Shown here one piece after another: positions 1 through 8,804 of a DNA stretch of 64,000 nt. Below the pieces are notes generated by a model that was not told where the DNA came from, searched no databases, and worked only from the letters and a program-made list of their open reading frames with translations. The stretch is from an uncultured Pelagibacteraceae bacterium (lineage in GTDB: Bacteria; Pseudomonadota; Alphaproteobacteria; Pelagibacterales; Pelagibacteraceae): contig CACGAC010000004.1 of the NCBI GenBank assembly GCA_902571015.1, forward strand, positions 1-64,000, written 5' to 3'. A program made the translations under genes and the position numbers. Numbering within the stretch: position 1 is the first letter of the stretch; the number at the start of each line of letters is the position of its first letter.

Positions 1-48
1 AATTGTTGCTATTGAATTGATTTATACTGATATTAAAATATTATTTTT

Positions 49-819
49 ATGATGTATCTTAAAAACTACAATTTAAAGAATAAAACTGCAGTAGTAACTG
101 GAGCTGGAAAAGGACTTGGTAGAGCATGTGCTATAGCGCTTGCTGAAGCTGGTGCGAATTTGATCATCATAAGTAGAACAAAAAAAGATTTAGATGAAGT
201 TTCAAAAAAGATTAAAAAAATAAAGTCTAAATGTAAATCATATGTATGTGACATCACAAATTACAATCAAATTAAAGAAATAATTAATAAGCAGACGAAA
301 ATAGACATACTAATTAACAATGCAGGCAATAATATTCCAGAACATTTTACCAAAGTTAAAACAAAAAATATGGAGTATTTGGTTAAGATAAACACAATGG
401 CAACTTTTAATCTTGCTCAATTATGTGCTTTAAAAATGATTAAGTTCAAAAATAGAAAAAAAATTGGCGGCGCAATTGTAAATATGTCTTCTCAAATGGG
501 ACATGTTGGTGGTCCTATTAGAAGTGTTTATAATATGACAAAATTTGGCTTAGAAGGCTTAACAAAAGGAATGTCGATTGATCTAGCTAAATATAACATA
601 AGGGTAAATACTGTTTGCCCAACTTTTGTTGTTACTCCAATGACAAGTAAATTTTTGAAAAGTAAAAAGTTTAAAAAAGAGGTTTTGGGTAATATTCCAT
701 TGGGAAAATTTGCTGAACTTTCAGATGTAGCAAGTGCAGCTGTATTTCTTGCATCTGATGCAGCGTCAATGATTACTGGAACCTCTTTATTAGTTGATGG
801 CGGATGGACTGCAAAATAA
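49..819 (+). CDS. SDR-family NAD(P)-dependent oxidoreductase
   Basis: Classical short-chain dehydrogenase/reductase of 256 residues, cytoplasmic, oxidising or reducing an alcohol/ketone with NAD(P). Visible motifs are the cofactor-binding TGAGKGLG at residues 17-24, NNAG at 90-93, the catalytic Ser at 147/148 and Tyr161-x3-Lys165, and a C-terminal GTSLLVDGG typical of the gluconate 5-dehydrogenase / 3-oxoacyl-ACP reductase branch. The gene starts with tandem ATG codons and no clear Shine-Dalgarno, so the second ATG is equally possible. The next gene overlaps its 3' end by 16 nt, suggesting co-transcription. The substrate cannot be read from sequence; the neighbourhood (peptidase, FAH hydratase) does not settle it. 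Confidence 0.9.
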   Translation: MMYLKNYNLKNKTAVVTGAGKGLGRACAIALAEAGANLIIISRTKKDLDEVSKKIKKIKSKCKSYVCDITNYNQIKEIINKQTKIDILINNAGNNIPEHFTKVKTKNMEYLVKINTMATFNLAQLCALKMIKFKNRKKIGGAIVNMSSQMGHVGGPIRSVYNMTKFGLEGLTKGMSIDLAKYNIRVNTVCPTFVVTPMTSKFLKSKKFKKEVLGNIPLGKFAELSDVASAAVFLASDAASMITGTSLLVDGGWTAK

Positions 820-1607
820 TACCAAGATTATTTTTTTTAATAATCTTTTTTATTTCAACTTATTCAAATGCTATCGAATTTAAAGGAAAATTTTTACAGG
901 GTCATTATATCATAGGAATAACTGACCCCTCTTCTAAAATAATTATAGATAAAAAAGAAGTGAAAGTTTCTAAAGATGGTTATTTTGCTTTTGGTATTGA
1001 TAGAGATAGAAAATTTGATTTAATTATTACTAAAATAACAAACGGAAAGAGTGAAAAAATAATTAAAAAAGTTCTTAAAAGAAAATACAACATTCAGAGA
1101 ATAGATGGCTTAGAAGAAAGTAAAGTTACGCCACCTGAGTCAGTTTACAAAAGAATAAAAGAAGAAAACAACAGAATTGGAAAAGCTAGAGCAATCAATT
1201 CTGATTTACCTTTTTTTAAAAACCAATTCATTATGCCTGTAAAGGGAATTATAAGTGGTGTTTACGGAAGCCAGAGAATTTTAAATGGTAAACCAAAGTG
1301 GCCTCACTATGGAATTGATATAGCGGCAAAAAAAGGAACTATGATTAAATCATCAGCATCTGGAGTTGTGACGATGGCCGAGGATGATCTCTATTATACT
1401 GGTGGTACAATTATAATGGATCATGGACACGGGATTTCAACAATTTATTCTCATCTAGAAAATGTGATGGTATCTGTTGGTGATCAAATTAATCAAGGAG
1501 ATATCATAGGCACGGTTGGGTCTACAGGAAGATCTACAGGCCCACACCTAGATTTTAGGGTAAATTGGTTTCAAACTAGACTTGATCCAATGTCTTTATT
1601 GAATTAG
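804..1607 (+). CDS. M23-family peptidase, secreted
   Basis: Zinc metallopeptidase of the LytM/M23 family, 267 residues, expected to cut or bind peptidoglycan in the periplasm. Residues 1-23 form a signal peptide ending SNA. A beta-rich N-terminal domain (about 25-130) precedes the M23 domain (about 140-265) with zinc ligands in H168-x3-D172 and the catalytic-type H217. The final motif reads H248-L-D250 rather than the textbook H-x-H, so the third zinc ligand would be Asp; a GPHLDF/W variant is familiar in proteobacterial members. The start overlaps the upstream SDR gene by 16 nt. Activity versus a scaffold role is undecided. Confidence 0.9.
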   Translation: MDCKIIPRLFFLIIFFISTYSNAIEFKGKFLQGHYIIGITDPSSKIIIDKKEVKVSKDGYFAFGIDRDRKFDLIITKITNGKSEKIIKKVLKRKYNIQRIDGLEESKVTPPESVYKRIKEENNRIGKARAINSDLPFFKNQFIMPVKGIISGVYGSQRILNGKPKWPHYGIDIAAKKGTMIKSSASGVVTMAEDDLYYTGGTIIMDHGHGISTIYSHLENVMVSVGDQINQGDIIGTVGSTGRSTGPHLDFRVNWFQTRLDPMSLLN

Positions 1608-1621
1608 CAAGATTTATCTAA

Positions 1622-1771
1622 ATGATGACTAAGCTTAAAAATTTTTTGTCAAAAAGTAAATGGGGTAAATATGTTCTAGTTGGAGGATTTACTTTTTTTT
1701 TGATAAAAGGTTTGGTTTGGTTGATAGTCTTCTTTATTGCTGGTTTTAGTTTGATAAACTTTGGATCATAA
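1622..1771 (+). CDS. Small single-pass membrane protein, 49 aa
   Basis: A 49-codon frame begins 14 nt after the peptidase stop with tandem ATG and ends in TAA. The first 17 residues are basic (MMTKLKNFLSKSKWGK); residues about 18-45 are hydrophobic, so it should be an inner-membrane peptide with a cytoplasmic N-terminus. Position and strand fit co-transcription with the genes upstream. No family recognised. Length alone gives weak support; the charge pattern and tight spacing are the reasons to keep it. Confidence 0.55.
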   Translation: MMTKLKNFLSKSKWGKYVLVGGFTFFLIKGLVWLIVFFIAGFSLINFGS

Positions 1772-1811
1772 AATATAGTTTATTAATTAAATAAAAAAAT
1801 AATTCAAAAAT

Positions 1812-2582
1812 ATGAGCACATTAATAGAAAGAACTTCAAATAAATTAGTAAAAGCTTTTCTTAAAAATAAAATTATCGCACCATTACCTAGAAGATTTAC
1901 AAAAAAACTGACTGAGGCAAACAAATTTAGAATGCTTTGTGAGAGTAAAGTTAAAAAACCTATAATTGGTTACAAAGCTGGAGGAACTGGAATTCCGGTA
2001 ATGAAAAAGTTAAAGGAAAAAGAGCCATTTTATGCATCGGTTTATAAAAATAATTTTTTGAAAAGTGGTAAAAGTGTCAAGATTAGTAAAACTACTTTTG
2101 GCATTGAGTTAGAAGTTTGTTATCTAATTAAAAGATCTTTTTTTAATTCAAAGGGTACAATTACGATGAAGAATATTTTTAAATTTATTTCTCATATGGC
2201 TCCTTGTATAGAAATCGTTGGTTATAGACAAAGAAAAAAAGGAATAACTTCTTTTGGAGATTTATGTAGTGATTTTGGAGCTAATGTAAAATTTTTGATA
2301 GGTCAAAAGAAAAAATATAGAAAAATTAATATCGGAAATTTAAAAACAAATATTTCAAACCAAAAAACAAAGCAAAATATTAATGGTAATACTAGTGCAG
2401 TTTTTATTAATCCATTAAACTCATTAAGGTTTGTCTTAAACAAATTAAAAAAAGATAAAGTTAATTTGAATAAAAATTTTTATGTATTTACTGGTTCAAC
2501 TGTAGGAGTTGTTCCAATAGGTAAAGGTCTTTATAAAGGTAAAATCGATAAGCTCGGTTCTGTTAAGACAATAATAAGATAA
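1812..2582 (+). CDS. FAH-family hydratase (2-keto-4-pentenoate hydratase-like)
   Basis: A 256-residue member of the fumarylacetoacetase-fold family closest in layout to MhpD/HpcG 2-oxopent-4-enoate hydratases and oxaloacetate-type decarboxylases. Typical features are the IGYKAGGTG stretch near residues 52-60, the metal-binding acidic pair in GIELEV (about 97-102), and the C-terminal FTGSTVGVVPI core loop. It should act in the cytoplasm with Mg2+ or Mn2+ on a short 2-keto acid. No aromatic ring-cleavage genes lie nearby, so the pathway is unknown. A 40-residue membrane peptide follows after 3 nt. Confidence 0.8.
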   Translation: MSTLIERTSNKLVKAFLKNKIIAPLPRRFTKKLTEANKFRMLCESKVKKPIIGYKAGGTGIPVMKKLKEKEPFYASVYKNNFLKSGKSVKISKTTFGIELEVCYLIKRSFFNSKGTITMKNIFKFISHMAPCIEIVGYRQRKKGITSFGDLCSDFGANVKFLIGQKKKYRKINIGNLKTNISNQKTKQNINGNTSAVFINPLNSLRFVLNKLKKDKVNLNKNFYVFTGSTVGVVPIGKGLYKGKIDKLGSVKTIIR

Positions 2583-2585
2583 AAA

Positions 2586-2708
2586 ATGAAAACATTAATA
2601 TTATTATCTTTAGTAATTGTTATTGCTTGGGTTTTGTTCAGACCAATAACAAAAAAAGAGTTAGATCGATATAATGGTAAAGATAACTGGCCTATGGATT
2701 TACATTAA
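2586..2708 (+). CDS. Small membrane-anchored peptide, 40 aa
   Basis: A 40-codon frame starts 3 nt after the hydratase stop. Residues 4-18 (LILLSLVIVIAWVLF) form one membrane segment, followed by a charged tail containing GKDNWPMDLH. Its stop codon overlaps the stop of the convergent xsc gene by 4 nt, as expected for a real gene in such a compact genome. No family or function recognised. Confidence 0.5.
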   Translation: MKTLILLSLVIVIAWVLFRPITKKELDRYNGKDNWPMDLH

Positions 2709-4489
2709 GAATTCAAAGAAGGCTGCTTTTTCATATCCTCTTTTTTAATACCAGCCACCCTTACAGGCTTTTTCATCGCATCTCTTCTAAATGGTTCACC
2801 AAGTTCTTGGTTTAAAATTACTTCTATAAATGTTGTGATACCTTTCTTTTGATCCTCACAAGATTGCTTGATTGCAGCAGTTGTTTCCTCCATTGATTTA
2901 ACTGTTACTCCTTTTAAACCACAAGCATCAGCTACCTTCGCATAACTTAACTCAGGATCCAATTCAGTTCCGACGAAATTATTATCAAACCAAAGAGTTG
3001 TATTTCTTTTTTCAGCACCCCATTGATAATTTCTAAAAATAACCATTGTAATTGCTGGCCACTCCTCACGAGCACACGAACTCATCTCATTCATGCTAAT
3101 TCCAAAAGCTCCATCTCCCGCAAAACCAATTACAGGTGTATCTGGACATCCAATTTTTGCTCCAAGTATTGATGGAAAACCATAACCACATGGACCAAAC
3201 AAACCAGGTGCTAAATATTTTCTTGGTTTTTCAAAAGTTGGATAGGCATTTCCTATTGCACAATTATTTCCAATATCACTTGAGATAATTACATCTTCAG
3301 GCATTCCAGCTTGAATTGCTCTCCAAGCTTGTCTTGGTGACATTCTATCTTTATCTCTCTCTCTTGCTTCTTTGTTCCAGACTGTTCCTTCATCATCATC
3401 TTCATGATCAAGACTAGATAATTTTTGTAACCATGCAGATTTTGTTTGATGAATTAAGTCTTTTCTTTTTTGTCTATCTATATCACCTGCATTAGATGAT
3501 AATTTATCAAATATTTGTTGAGCAACTAATTTTGCATCTCCGCTTATTCCAACAGTAACTTTTTTAGTTAAACCAATTCTATCGGGATTGATATCAACTT
3601 GGATTATGCTAGCTTTCTTAGGCCAATAATCTATGCCATATCCTGGAAGTGTCGAAAATGGATTTAGTCTAGTTCCTAAAGCCAAAACAACATCTGCTTT
3701 TGAGATTAATTCCATAGCAGCTTTTGACCCATTATATCCTAAAGGTCCTACAGCCAAAGGATGGCTTCCTGGAAAACTATCATTGTGCTGATAACCAGAA
3801 CAAACTGGAGAGTCTAATTTTTCTGCAAGTTTTTTTGTCTCTTCAATAGCACCACCAATTACAACTCCTGCACCAGATAAAATAACTGGAAACTTTGCAT
3901 TTGATAAAAGTTTTGCAGCTTTACCTATAGCCTCTGCTCCTCCACCTTGTCTTTCTAATCTTACTATTGGTGGTAATTCAATATCGATAACTTGAGTCCA
4001 ATAATCTCTTGGAACATTAATTTGCGCAGGCGCTGAACCTCTTATTGCTTTTTCAATTACTCTATTTAAAACTTCAGCCATTCTTGATGGGTCTCTAACC
4101 TCTTCTTGGTAGCAAACCATATCTTTAAATAAATTCATTTGCTCTACTTCTTGAAAACCTCCTTGACCCATAGTCTTATTTGCTGCCTGAGGTGTAACTA
4201 ATAATAATGGTGTATGGTTCCAGTAAGCAGTTTTAATCGGGGTTACTAATCCAGTGATACCTGGCCCGTTTTGTGCAATGACCATAGACATTTTACCTGT
4301 AGATCTTGTATAACCATCGGCGATTAGTCCACCATTTGTTTCATGAGCTACGTCCCAAAAAGTAATACCTGCATCAGGAAAAATATCAGAGATAGGCATG
4401 AATGCTGAACCTATTATTCCAAAAGCATGTTCGATGCCGTGCATTTGTAAAACTTTTACAAAAGCTTCCTCTGTTGTCATTTTCGTCAT
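2705..4489 (-). CDS. xsc: Sulfoacetaldehyde acetyltransferase
   Basis: Thiamine-diphosphate enzyme that converts sulfoacetaldehyde plus phosphate to acetyl phosphate and sulfite, the desulfonating step of taurine, isethionate and other C2-sulfonate degradation. The 594-residue length matches Xsc (about 590). The N-terminal ThDP domain has the catalytic Glu50 in VAHETNGG, the central domain spans roughly 190-330, and the C-terminal ThDP domain carries GDG at 458-460 with the paired Asn at 487. Several stretches (GIIGSAFMPISDIFP, NGPGITG) are characteristic of Xsc rather than acetolactate synthase. An AAAGG-like ribosome site precedes the ATG. It is divergent from suyAB. Taurine transaminase or dehydrogenase and transport genes are not in this window. 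Confidence 0.95.
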   Translation of the reverse strand: MTKMTTEEAFVKVLQMHGIEHAFGIIGSAFMPISDIFPDAGITFWDVAHETNGGLIADGYTRSTGKMSMVIAQNGPGITGLVTPIKTAYWNHTPLLLVTPQAANKTMGQGGFQEVEQMNLFKDMVCYQEEVRDPSRMAEVLNRVIEKAIRGSAPAQINVPRDYWTQVIDIELPPIVRLERQGGGAEAIGKAAKLLSNAKFPVILSGAGVVIGGAIEETKKLAEKLDSPVCSGYQHNDSFPGSHPLAVGPLGYNGSKAAMELISKADVVLALGTRLNPFSTLPGYGIDYWPKKASIIQVDINPDRIGLTKKVTVGISGDAKLVAQQIFDKLSSNAGDIDRQKRKDLIHQTKSAWLQKLSSLDHEDDDEGTVWNKEARERDKDRMSPRQAWRAIQAGMPEDVIISSDIGNNCAIGNAYPTFEKPRKYLAPGLFGPCGYGFPSILGAKIGCPDTPVIGFAGDGAFGISMNEMSSCAREEWPAITMVIFRNYQWGAEKRNTTLWFDNNFVGTELDPELSYAKVADACGLKGVTVKSMEETTAAIKQSCEDQKKGITTFIEVILNQELGEPFRRDAMKKPVRVAGIKKEDMKKQPSLNS

Positions 4490-4606
4490 TAATAGAACCT
4501 TTCTAATCTAGCAAATGTAATAATTTTTTTATAAAACTATTTCTTAATTGTCGCGATTAATATATAAGATTTTTGAAAATTCAAACAAACAAATCGACAC
4601 GATATA

Positions 4607-4891
4607 ATGGCTACTGACATCATAATTCACGATAAAAAGGATAATGTAGGGGTTGTAGTAATCGAAAAAATAACACCAAAACAAGACTGTAAATGCTGGA
4701 TTATGGAGGATGATAGTTCAACGGATATTCAATCAATGGATGAAATACCATTGGGTCATAAAATTGCTATGACGGACTTAAAAGAGGGAGACACAATCTT
4801 GAAATATGGTCACGACATAGGAAAAGTTGTTAAATCCATAAAAAAAGGTGAGCATGTACATGTTCATAACGTAAAAACAAAAAAGTGGTAA
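4607..4891 (+). CDS. suyA: (2R)-sulfolactate sulfo-lyase, small (alpha) subunit
   Basis: A 94-residue SAF-domain protein of the UxaA N-terminal type. Together with SuyB it cleaves sulfolactate to pyruvate and sulfite. Residues 5-20 ([14 protein letters not shown]) and the C-terminal [21 protein letters not shown] match the lyase small subunit, including the HVH cluster seen in UxaA-type hydro-lyases. suyB begins 1 nt after its stop, so the two are translationally linked. The alternative, altronate or galactarate dehydratase, is disfavoured by the split-subunit layout and by the neighbouring xsc and sulfite-exporter genes. No Shine-Dalgarno is visible upstream. Confidence 0.88.
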   Translation: MATDIIIHDKKDNVGVVVIEKITPKQDCKCWIMEDDSSTDIQSMDEIPLGHKIAMTDLKEGDTILKYGHDIGKVVKSIKKGEHVHVHNVKTKKW

Positions 4892-4892
4892 A

Positions 4893-6062
4893 TTGATGGA
4901 AATTCCAAAAAGTTTTTTAGGTTACAAAAGAGAAAATGGAAGAGCGGGAACTAGAAATCACGTAATTATTTTACCAGTAGATGATATTTCAAATGCTTGC
5001 GCAGAAGCAGTCGCAAACAATATAAAAGGAACTATCGCATTACCTCATTCATATGGACGATTACAGTTTGGAGCAGATTTAGAATTACACTTTAGAACAA
5101 TGATAGGTACAGGAAGCAATCCAAATGTTGCTGCTGTGATTGTAATTGGTATTGAGCCAAAGTGGACAAAAAGAATTGTAGATGGAATAGCAAAAACTGG
5201 AAAACCTGTGGAAGGTTTTCACATTGAACGAACAGGTGATATTGGAACAGTTATGAAAGCTTCCAAAAAAGCACAAGAATTTGTCATGTGGGCTTCAGAA
5301 AAACAAAGAGAGGAATGTCCAATAAGTGATTTATGGATTTCAGTTAAATGTGGAGAATCAGATACTACTTCAGGTCTTGCGTCAAATCCTACAGTTGGGA
5401 ACTTAATGGATAAACTTGAGCCACTTGGGGTTCATTTATGTTTTGGTGAAACTTCAGAACTAACTGGTGCTGAAAAAGTTTGTGCAACTAGAGGTGCAAC
5501 AAAAGAGGCTTCAGATAAATTTATGAAAACTTGGAGCGCATATAATGATTTTATTCTAAAAGAAGCAACGGATGATTTATCGGAAAGTCAACCAACTGCT
5601 GGGAACATTGCTGGAGGCTTGACGACTATTGAAGAAAAAGCGTTCGGAAATTTTCAAAAAATTGGTGATTGTAAATTTATAGATGTTTTAGAGCCAGCAG
5701 AAGAACCAAAGAAAGGTAAAGGATTATACTTTATGGATACTTCTTCAGCTGCAGCAGAGTGTGTAACACTGCAAGCAGCAGCAGGATTTAATATTCATCT
5801 GTTTCCAACTGGGCAAGGTAATATTGTTGGAAATCCAATTGAACCAGTCGTTAAATTAACTGCTAATCCATTGACCGTTAAAAGTATGGGTGAACACATT
5901 GATTGCGATGTATCAAAAATTCTTTCAAGAGAAATGAATTTATCAGAGGCGGGAGATAAACTTATTGAGACAACTCTTAGAGTTGCTAATGGAAGATTAA
6001 CTTGTGCAGAAGCTTTAGGTCATAAGGAATTCGTTATGACTAAACTTTATAGAAGCGCATAA
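4893..6062 (+). CDS. suyB: (2R)-sulfolactate sulfo-lyase, large (beta) subunit
   Basis: The 389-residue catalytic subunit of the UxaA C-terminal family; length equals known SuyB. The N-terminus has [13 protein letters not shown] (family RxGTRN signature), and Cys residues that could hold an iron centre occur in SVKCGESD (about 152), VCATRG (about 197) and near the C-terminus. It eliminates sulfite from sulfolactate to leave pyruvate. It sits directly after suyA and 14 nt before a YeiH-type membrane protein, giving an operon suyA-suyB-exporter that parallels suyAB-suyZ in Paracoccus. A sulfolactate dehydrogenase pair is not in the window. Confidence 0.9.
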   Translation: MMEIPKSFLGYKRENGRAGTRNHVIILPVDDISNACAEAVANNIKGTIALPHSYGRLQFGADLELHFRTMIGTGSNPNVAAVIVIGIEPKWTKRIVDGIAKTGKPVEGFHIERTGDIGTVMKASKKAQEFVMWASEKQREECPISDLWISVKCGESDTTSGLASNPTVGNLMDKLEPLGVHLCFGETSELTGAEKVCATRGATKEASDKFMKTWSAYNDFILKEATDDLSESQPTAGNIAGGLTTIEEKAFGNFQKIGDCKFIDVLEPAEEPKKGKGLYFMDTSSAAAECVTLQAAAGFNIHLFPTGQGNIVGNPIEPVVKLTANPLTVKSMGEHIDCDVSKILSREMNLSEAGDKLIETTLRVANGRLTCAEALGHKEFVMTKLYRSA

Positions 6063-6076
6063 TCACTTTATAAAAG

Positions 6077-7144
6077 ATGGTCTTAAAAGATTACTTGGTG
6101 TTAATACCAGGTATAATACTTGCATTTATTCTTTATTCTCTTTCTCAAGGTTTTAATAATATTATTGGTATTGAACTTTTAGGATATAGCAAAAGCCCAA
6201 TCTCTACAGCGATGATAGCTATTCTACTAGGAATTTTTTTTGGAAATTTTTTTAAAATTCGGGAAAGTTTTCAAAAAGGATTAGATTTTAGTAGAGACTA
6301 TATTTTAAAACTTGGAATTATCTGCTTAGGAATACAATTAAAACCTTTTGAATTTTTAGAATTTGGAAAAGTAGCAATTCCATTAATAATAATTTGTATA
6401 GTTAGTGTTTTAATAGTAATAAAGCTCATAATTAAAAAGCTCCAAATACCAACAAGGATGGCCTACTTAATATCAATTGGTAGCACTGTTTGTGGCACTA
6501 CAGCGATCATGGCAACTGCACCGGTAATAAAAGCTAATAAAAGTGAAATTTCTTATGCAATTGCTAACATTACTTTATTCGGAATACTATCGATGTTGTT
6601 ATACCCCTACTTTGCAAATTTTTATTTTGAGGGAAACTCATTATTTGCAGGTCTCTTTTTAGGTACTGCCATACATGAAACCTCACAGGTAGCTGCAGCA
6701 GGATTAATATACGAACAACAGTTTAATAGTCCTGAGACTTTAAATATTGCAACAGTTACAAAGCTCATAAGAAATACTTTTTTAATTGTTATGATTCCTC
6801 TTTTTGCTTTTCTTTATAATAGAGGTCAAACAAAAGAAAGGGGTTACTCTATTTTAGGTATATTTCCATATTTTGTTTTGGGTTTTGTTGGGATGATAAT
6901 TTTAAGAAATGTAGGTGATGAAGTTTTTTCAACTAATAATAATTGGATTGATTTAATTAATTCAATTAAATCTTCTTCTAAAATTTTTTTGACTATGGCT
7001 ATGGCAGCTATAGGTTTATCTACAAATTTAAAAGATATTAAAAATATGGGCTATAAACCTTTTATTGTTGGATTTACATCAATGTTGACTGTGGGAATTG
7101 TAAGTATTTTGACAATTGAGATATATGTAAAATTTTTTATTTAG
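6077..7144 (+). CDS. suyZ: YeiH/UPF0324-family membrane protein, putative sulfite exporter (SuyZ-like)
   Basis: A polytopic inner-membrane protein of 355 residues, about ten hydrophobic segments by eye, of the conserved hypothetical-698 (YeiH) family. Family hallmarks include GIICLGIQL (about 75-83) and SIGSTVCGTTAIMATAP (about 133-149). Members next to suyAB have been proposed to export sulfite. Here it is the third gene of the suy operon and its stop overlaps the convergent TauE/SafE gene by 8 nt, so two unrelated exporter families meet tail to tail. Transport function is inferred from context, not shown by sequence. Confidence 0.8.
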   Translation: MVLKDYLVLIPGIILAFILYSLSQGFNNIIGIELLGYSKSPISTAMIAILLGIFFGNFFKIRESFQKGLDFSRDYILKLGIICLGIQLKPFEFLEFGKVAIPLIIICIVSVLIVIKLIIKKLQIPTRMAYLISIGSTVCGTTAIMATAPVIKANKSEISYAIANITLFGILSMLLYPYFANFYFEGNSLFAGLFLGTAIHETSQVAAAGLIYEQQFNSPETLNIATVTKLIRNTFLIVMIPLFAFLYNRGQTKERGYSILGIFPYFVLGFVGMIILRNVGDEVFSTNNNWIDLINSIKSSSKIFLTMAMAAIGLSTNLKDIKNMGYKPFIVGFTSMLTVGIVSILTIEIYVKFFI

Positions 7145-8234
7145 ATTGTTTAATTGTCTTTTTAAAATACTTTTCTCTAAATTTAGAAATCGATCTTCTA
7201 ATAAATGCAGCTCCTATTCCTAAAATAACAGCGAATAAGATTGAAAATAATCCATAAAAGAATGGCATATCTTCTGAAAACTCCTTAATAAACTTTGAGA
7301 AGAAATTTAAATCTGGTGAAGTAACAGATGTAATTCCATTCTTCATCTCCTCTGCAAAAAAGGTATCGTAAGCTATTACAATCCCGACTATTAATAATAA
7401 AATTGCTAACAAAGCTTTTAATCCAGAGCTGTCAATTTGTTCTCCAAGCTTTTGGCCTACTTGAACACCTATTATTGATCCGACAACTAACATTAAAACT
7501 AACATTAAATCAATTGATCCATAATTAATTGAATGGAGAAATGTCACTATCACACTAACAAAAATTGTCACAAACAAGGAAGTTCCAGGCACTAATTTTG
7601 TTGGCATTTTGATAATGTAAATCATTGCTGGTACTAAAATAAATGCACCACCGATACCCATGATAGCCGCAATAAAACCAACAATTAATCCAATTACGAT
7701 TGGTGTAAATATACTTTCATATAATTTGGATTTTGGAAATCTCATTCTAAAAGGGAGTCCATGGATCCAATAATGGACATGTAGTTTTTTCTTCTCTACT
7801 ATATTTTTTTTGGCTTTATCAATTTCACCTAAACTTTCTACCAGCATCAGAGTCCCAATTATTGCAAGAATGTACATGTAGGCTAAAGAAATTACTGTAT
7901 CTATTTTTCCAATATCCTTAAAATAAGTGAAAGTAAAAATACCTAATACAGTTCCAATTGTTCCACCAATAACGATCATTAATCCCATTTTGTAATCTAA
8001 AGTATTTTTTAACCAATGAGTGGTAGATCCAGACACAGAAGTTGCTAAGATATTGTTAGCCTCATTTGCTACCGCATAAGCTGGGGGTACACCCATAAAG
8101 ATTAGAAAAGGTGTCATTAAAAAACCACCTCCTACCCCAAACAAACCTGAAAGAACACCAACAATGGCGCTAATCAAAAGTATTTCAACTGGGTTAATAA
8201 AGACTTGGGCTATAGGTAAAAAAACGTCCATCAA
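7137..8234 (-). CDS. tauE: TauE/SafE-family permease, putative sulfite/organosulfonate exporter
   Basis: A 365-residue membrane protein with two related halves, each opening with a glycine-rich helix: GLFGVGGGFLMTPFL near residue 30 and IMGIGGAFILVPAM near 190. This is the TauE/SafE (COG0730) pattern. A longer loop of about 30 residues with HVHYWIHG separates the halves. It is the last gene of the minus-strand operon that starts at aprM, which supports a role in handling sulfite or sulfate formed by the lyases and APS reductase. Substrate is inferred from context. Confidence 0.85.
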   Translation of the reverse strand: MMDVFLPIAQVFINPVEILLISAIVGVLSGLFGVGGGFLMTPFLIFMGVPPAYAVANEANNILATSVSGSTTHWLKNTLDYKMGLMIVIGGTIGTVLGIFTFTYFKDIGKIDTVISLAYMYILAIIGTLMLVESLGEIDKAKKNIVEKKKLHVHYWIHGLPFRMRFPKSKLYESIFTPIVIGLIVGFIAAIMGIGGAFILVPAMIYIIKMPTKLVPGTSLFVTIFVSVIVTFLHSINYGSIDLMLVLMLVVGSIIGVQVGQKLGEQIDSSGLKALLAILLLIVGIVIAYDTFFAEEMKNGITSVTSPDLNFFSKFIKEFSEDMPFFYGLFSILFAVILGIGAAFIRRSISKFREKYFKKTIKQSK

Positions 8235-8256
8235 ATATAAAAACTTAAAATATTAC

Positions 8257-8391
8257 TTATTTAAAAGTAATAAAAGTCCCAACTAAGATAACACCCCAAC
8301 ATGCAGCTATAGCTGAAAAAATTCCAGTTTTAATAAAAGTTGATTTTTTATTAGCTATGATATTTAGAATTTTTAAATTTGAAAGATGCAT
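8257..8391 (-). CDS. Small membrane peptide in the apr-tauE operon, 44 aa
   Basis: A 44-codon frame in the gap between the 116-residue protein and tauE, same strand, 22 nt before tauE. Residues 1-20 are basic and polar (MHLSNLKILNIIANKKSTF); residues 22-41 (TGIFSAIAACWGVILVGTF) form one membrane helix. The size and shape resemble the short helper subunits found in respiratory complexes, but no family is recognised. It could assist AprM or the exporter; that is inference from position only. Confidence 0.5.
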   Translation of the reverse strand: MHLSNLKILNIIANKKSTFIKTGIFSAIAACWGVILVGTFITFK

Positions 8392-8435
8392 CTAAATCCC
8401 TGAATACACCCAGTAAAAAAATTGTCAAACTATAA

Positions 8436-8786
8436 TTAATAAATTGTAGCTCCAAAAATCTTGATCTCACCATCCTCAACCCCTAATACCAATCTTCCTA
8501 AAAACTCCCCAGGTATCTCCTTATTAGTCTGTTTGATAAGCACTGTAATGTGGTCACCTCGTCTTAAAGTTCCAAATGGTTCGTAAGTTTCATTTAAATT
8601 TGTGATGATTTTATTGTTTGCCCATTGTTTACCAAGCTCTACTTCATTGGCTCCGAACAACATTTGAGTTGAAAAATCTTTAGTAAAACCTCCATAATCC
8701 TTCATGTTAGAGGCTCGAACTAAATTTTCCCAAAAAGGTTTACCAATAGTAAAAATCTCCTCATCTGACTTTGATAAAAGATCCAT
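8436..8786 (-). CDS. Conserved-looking hypothetical protein between aprA and tauE, possibly NTF2-like
   Basis: Soluble 116-residue protein, no signal peptide, no cysteine. An N-terminal helical part (about 8-40, with FWENLVRASNMKDYGGF) and a beta-rich C-terminal half (about 68-116) resemble the small NTF2/SnoaL-like fold, judged by eye. It lies 18 nt downstream of aprA and so should be co-expressed with APS reductase. I do not recognise a named family. A chaperone, an accessory factor for sulfite or APS, or an enzyme of the fold are all open. Confidence 0.7.
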   Translation of the reverse strand: MDLLSKSDEEIFTIGKPFWENLVRASNMKDYGGFTKDFSTQMLFGANEVELGKQWANNKIITNLNETYEPFGTLRRGDHITVLIKQTNKEIPGEFLGRLVLGVEDGEIKIFGATIY

Positions 8787-8804
8787 ATATTTGTTTAAAA
8801 TAAA

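Noticed and set aside
4603..4608. TATAAT directly before suyA
   Set aside because: It overlaps the start codon and the nearest TTGAAA is 24 nt away, so it cannot serve as a -10 element for that start.
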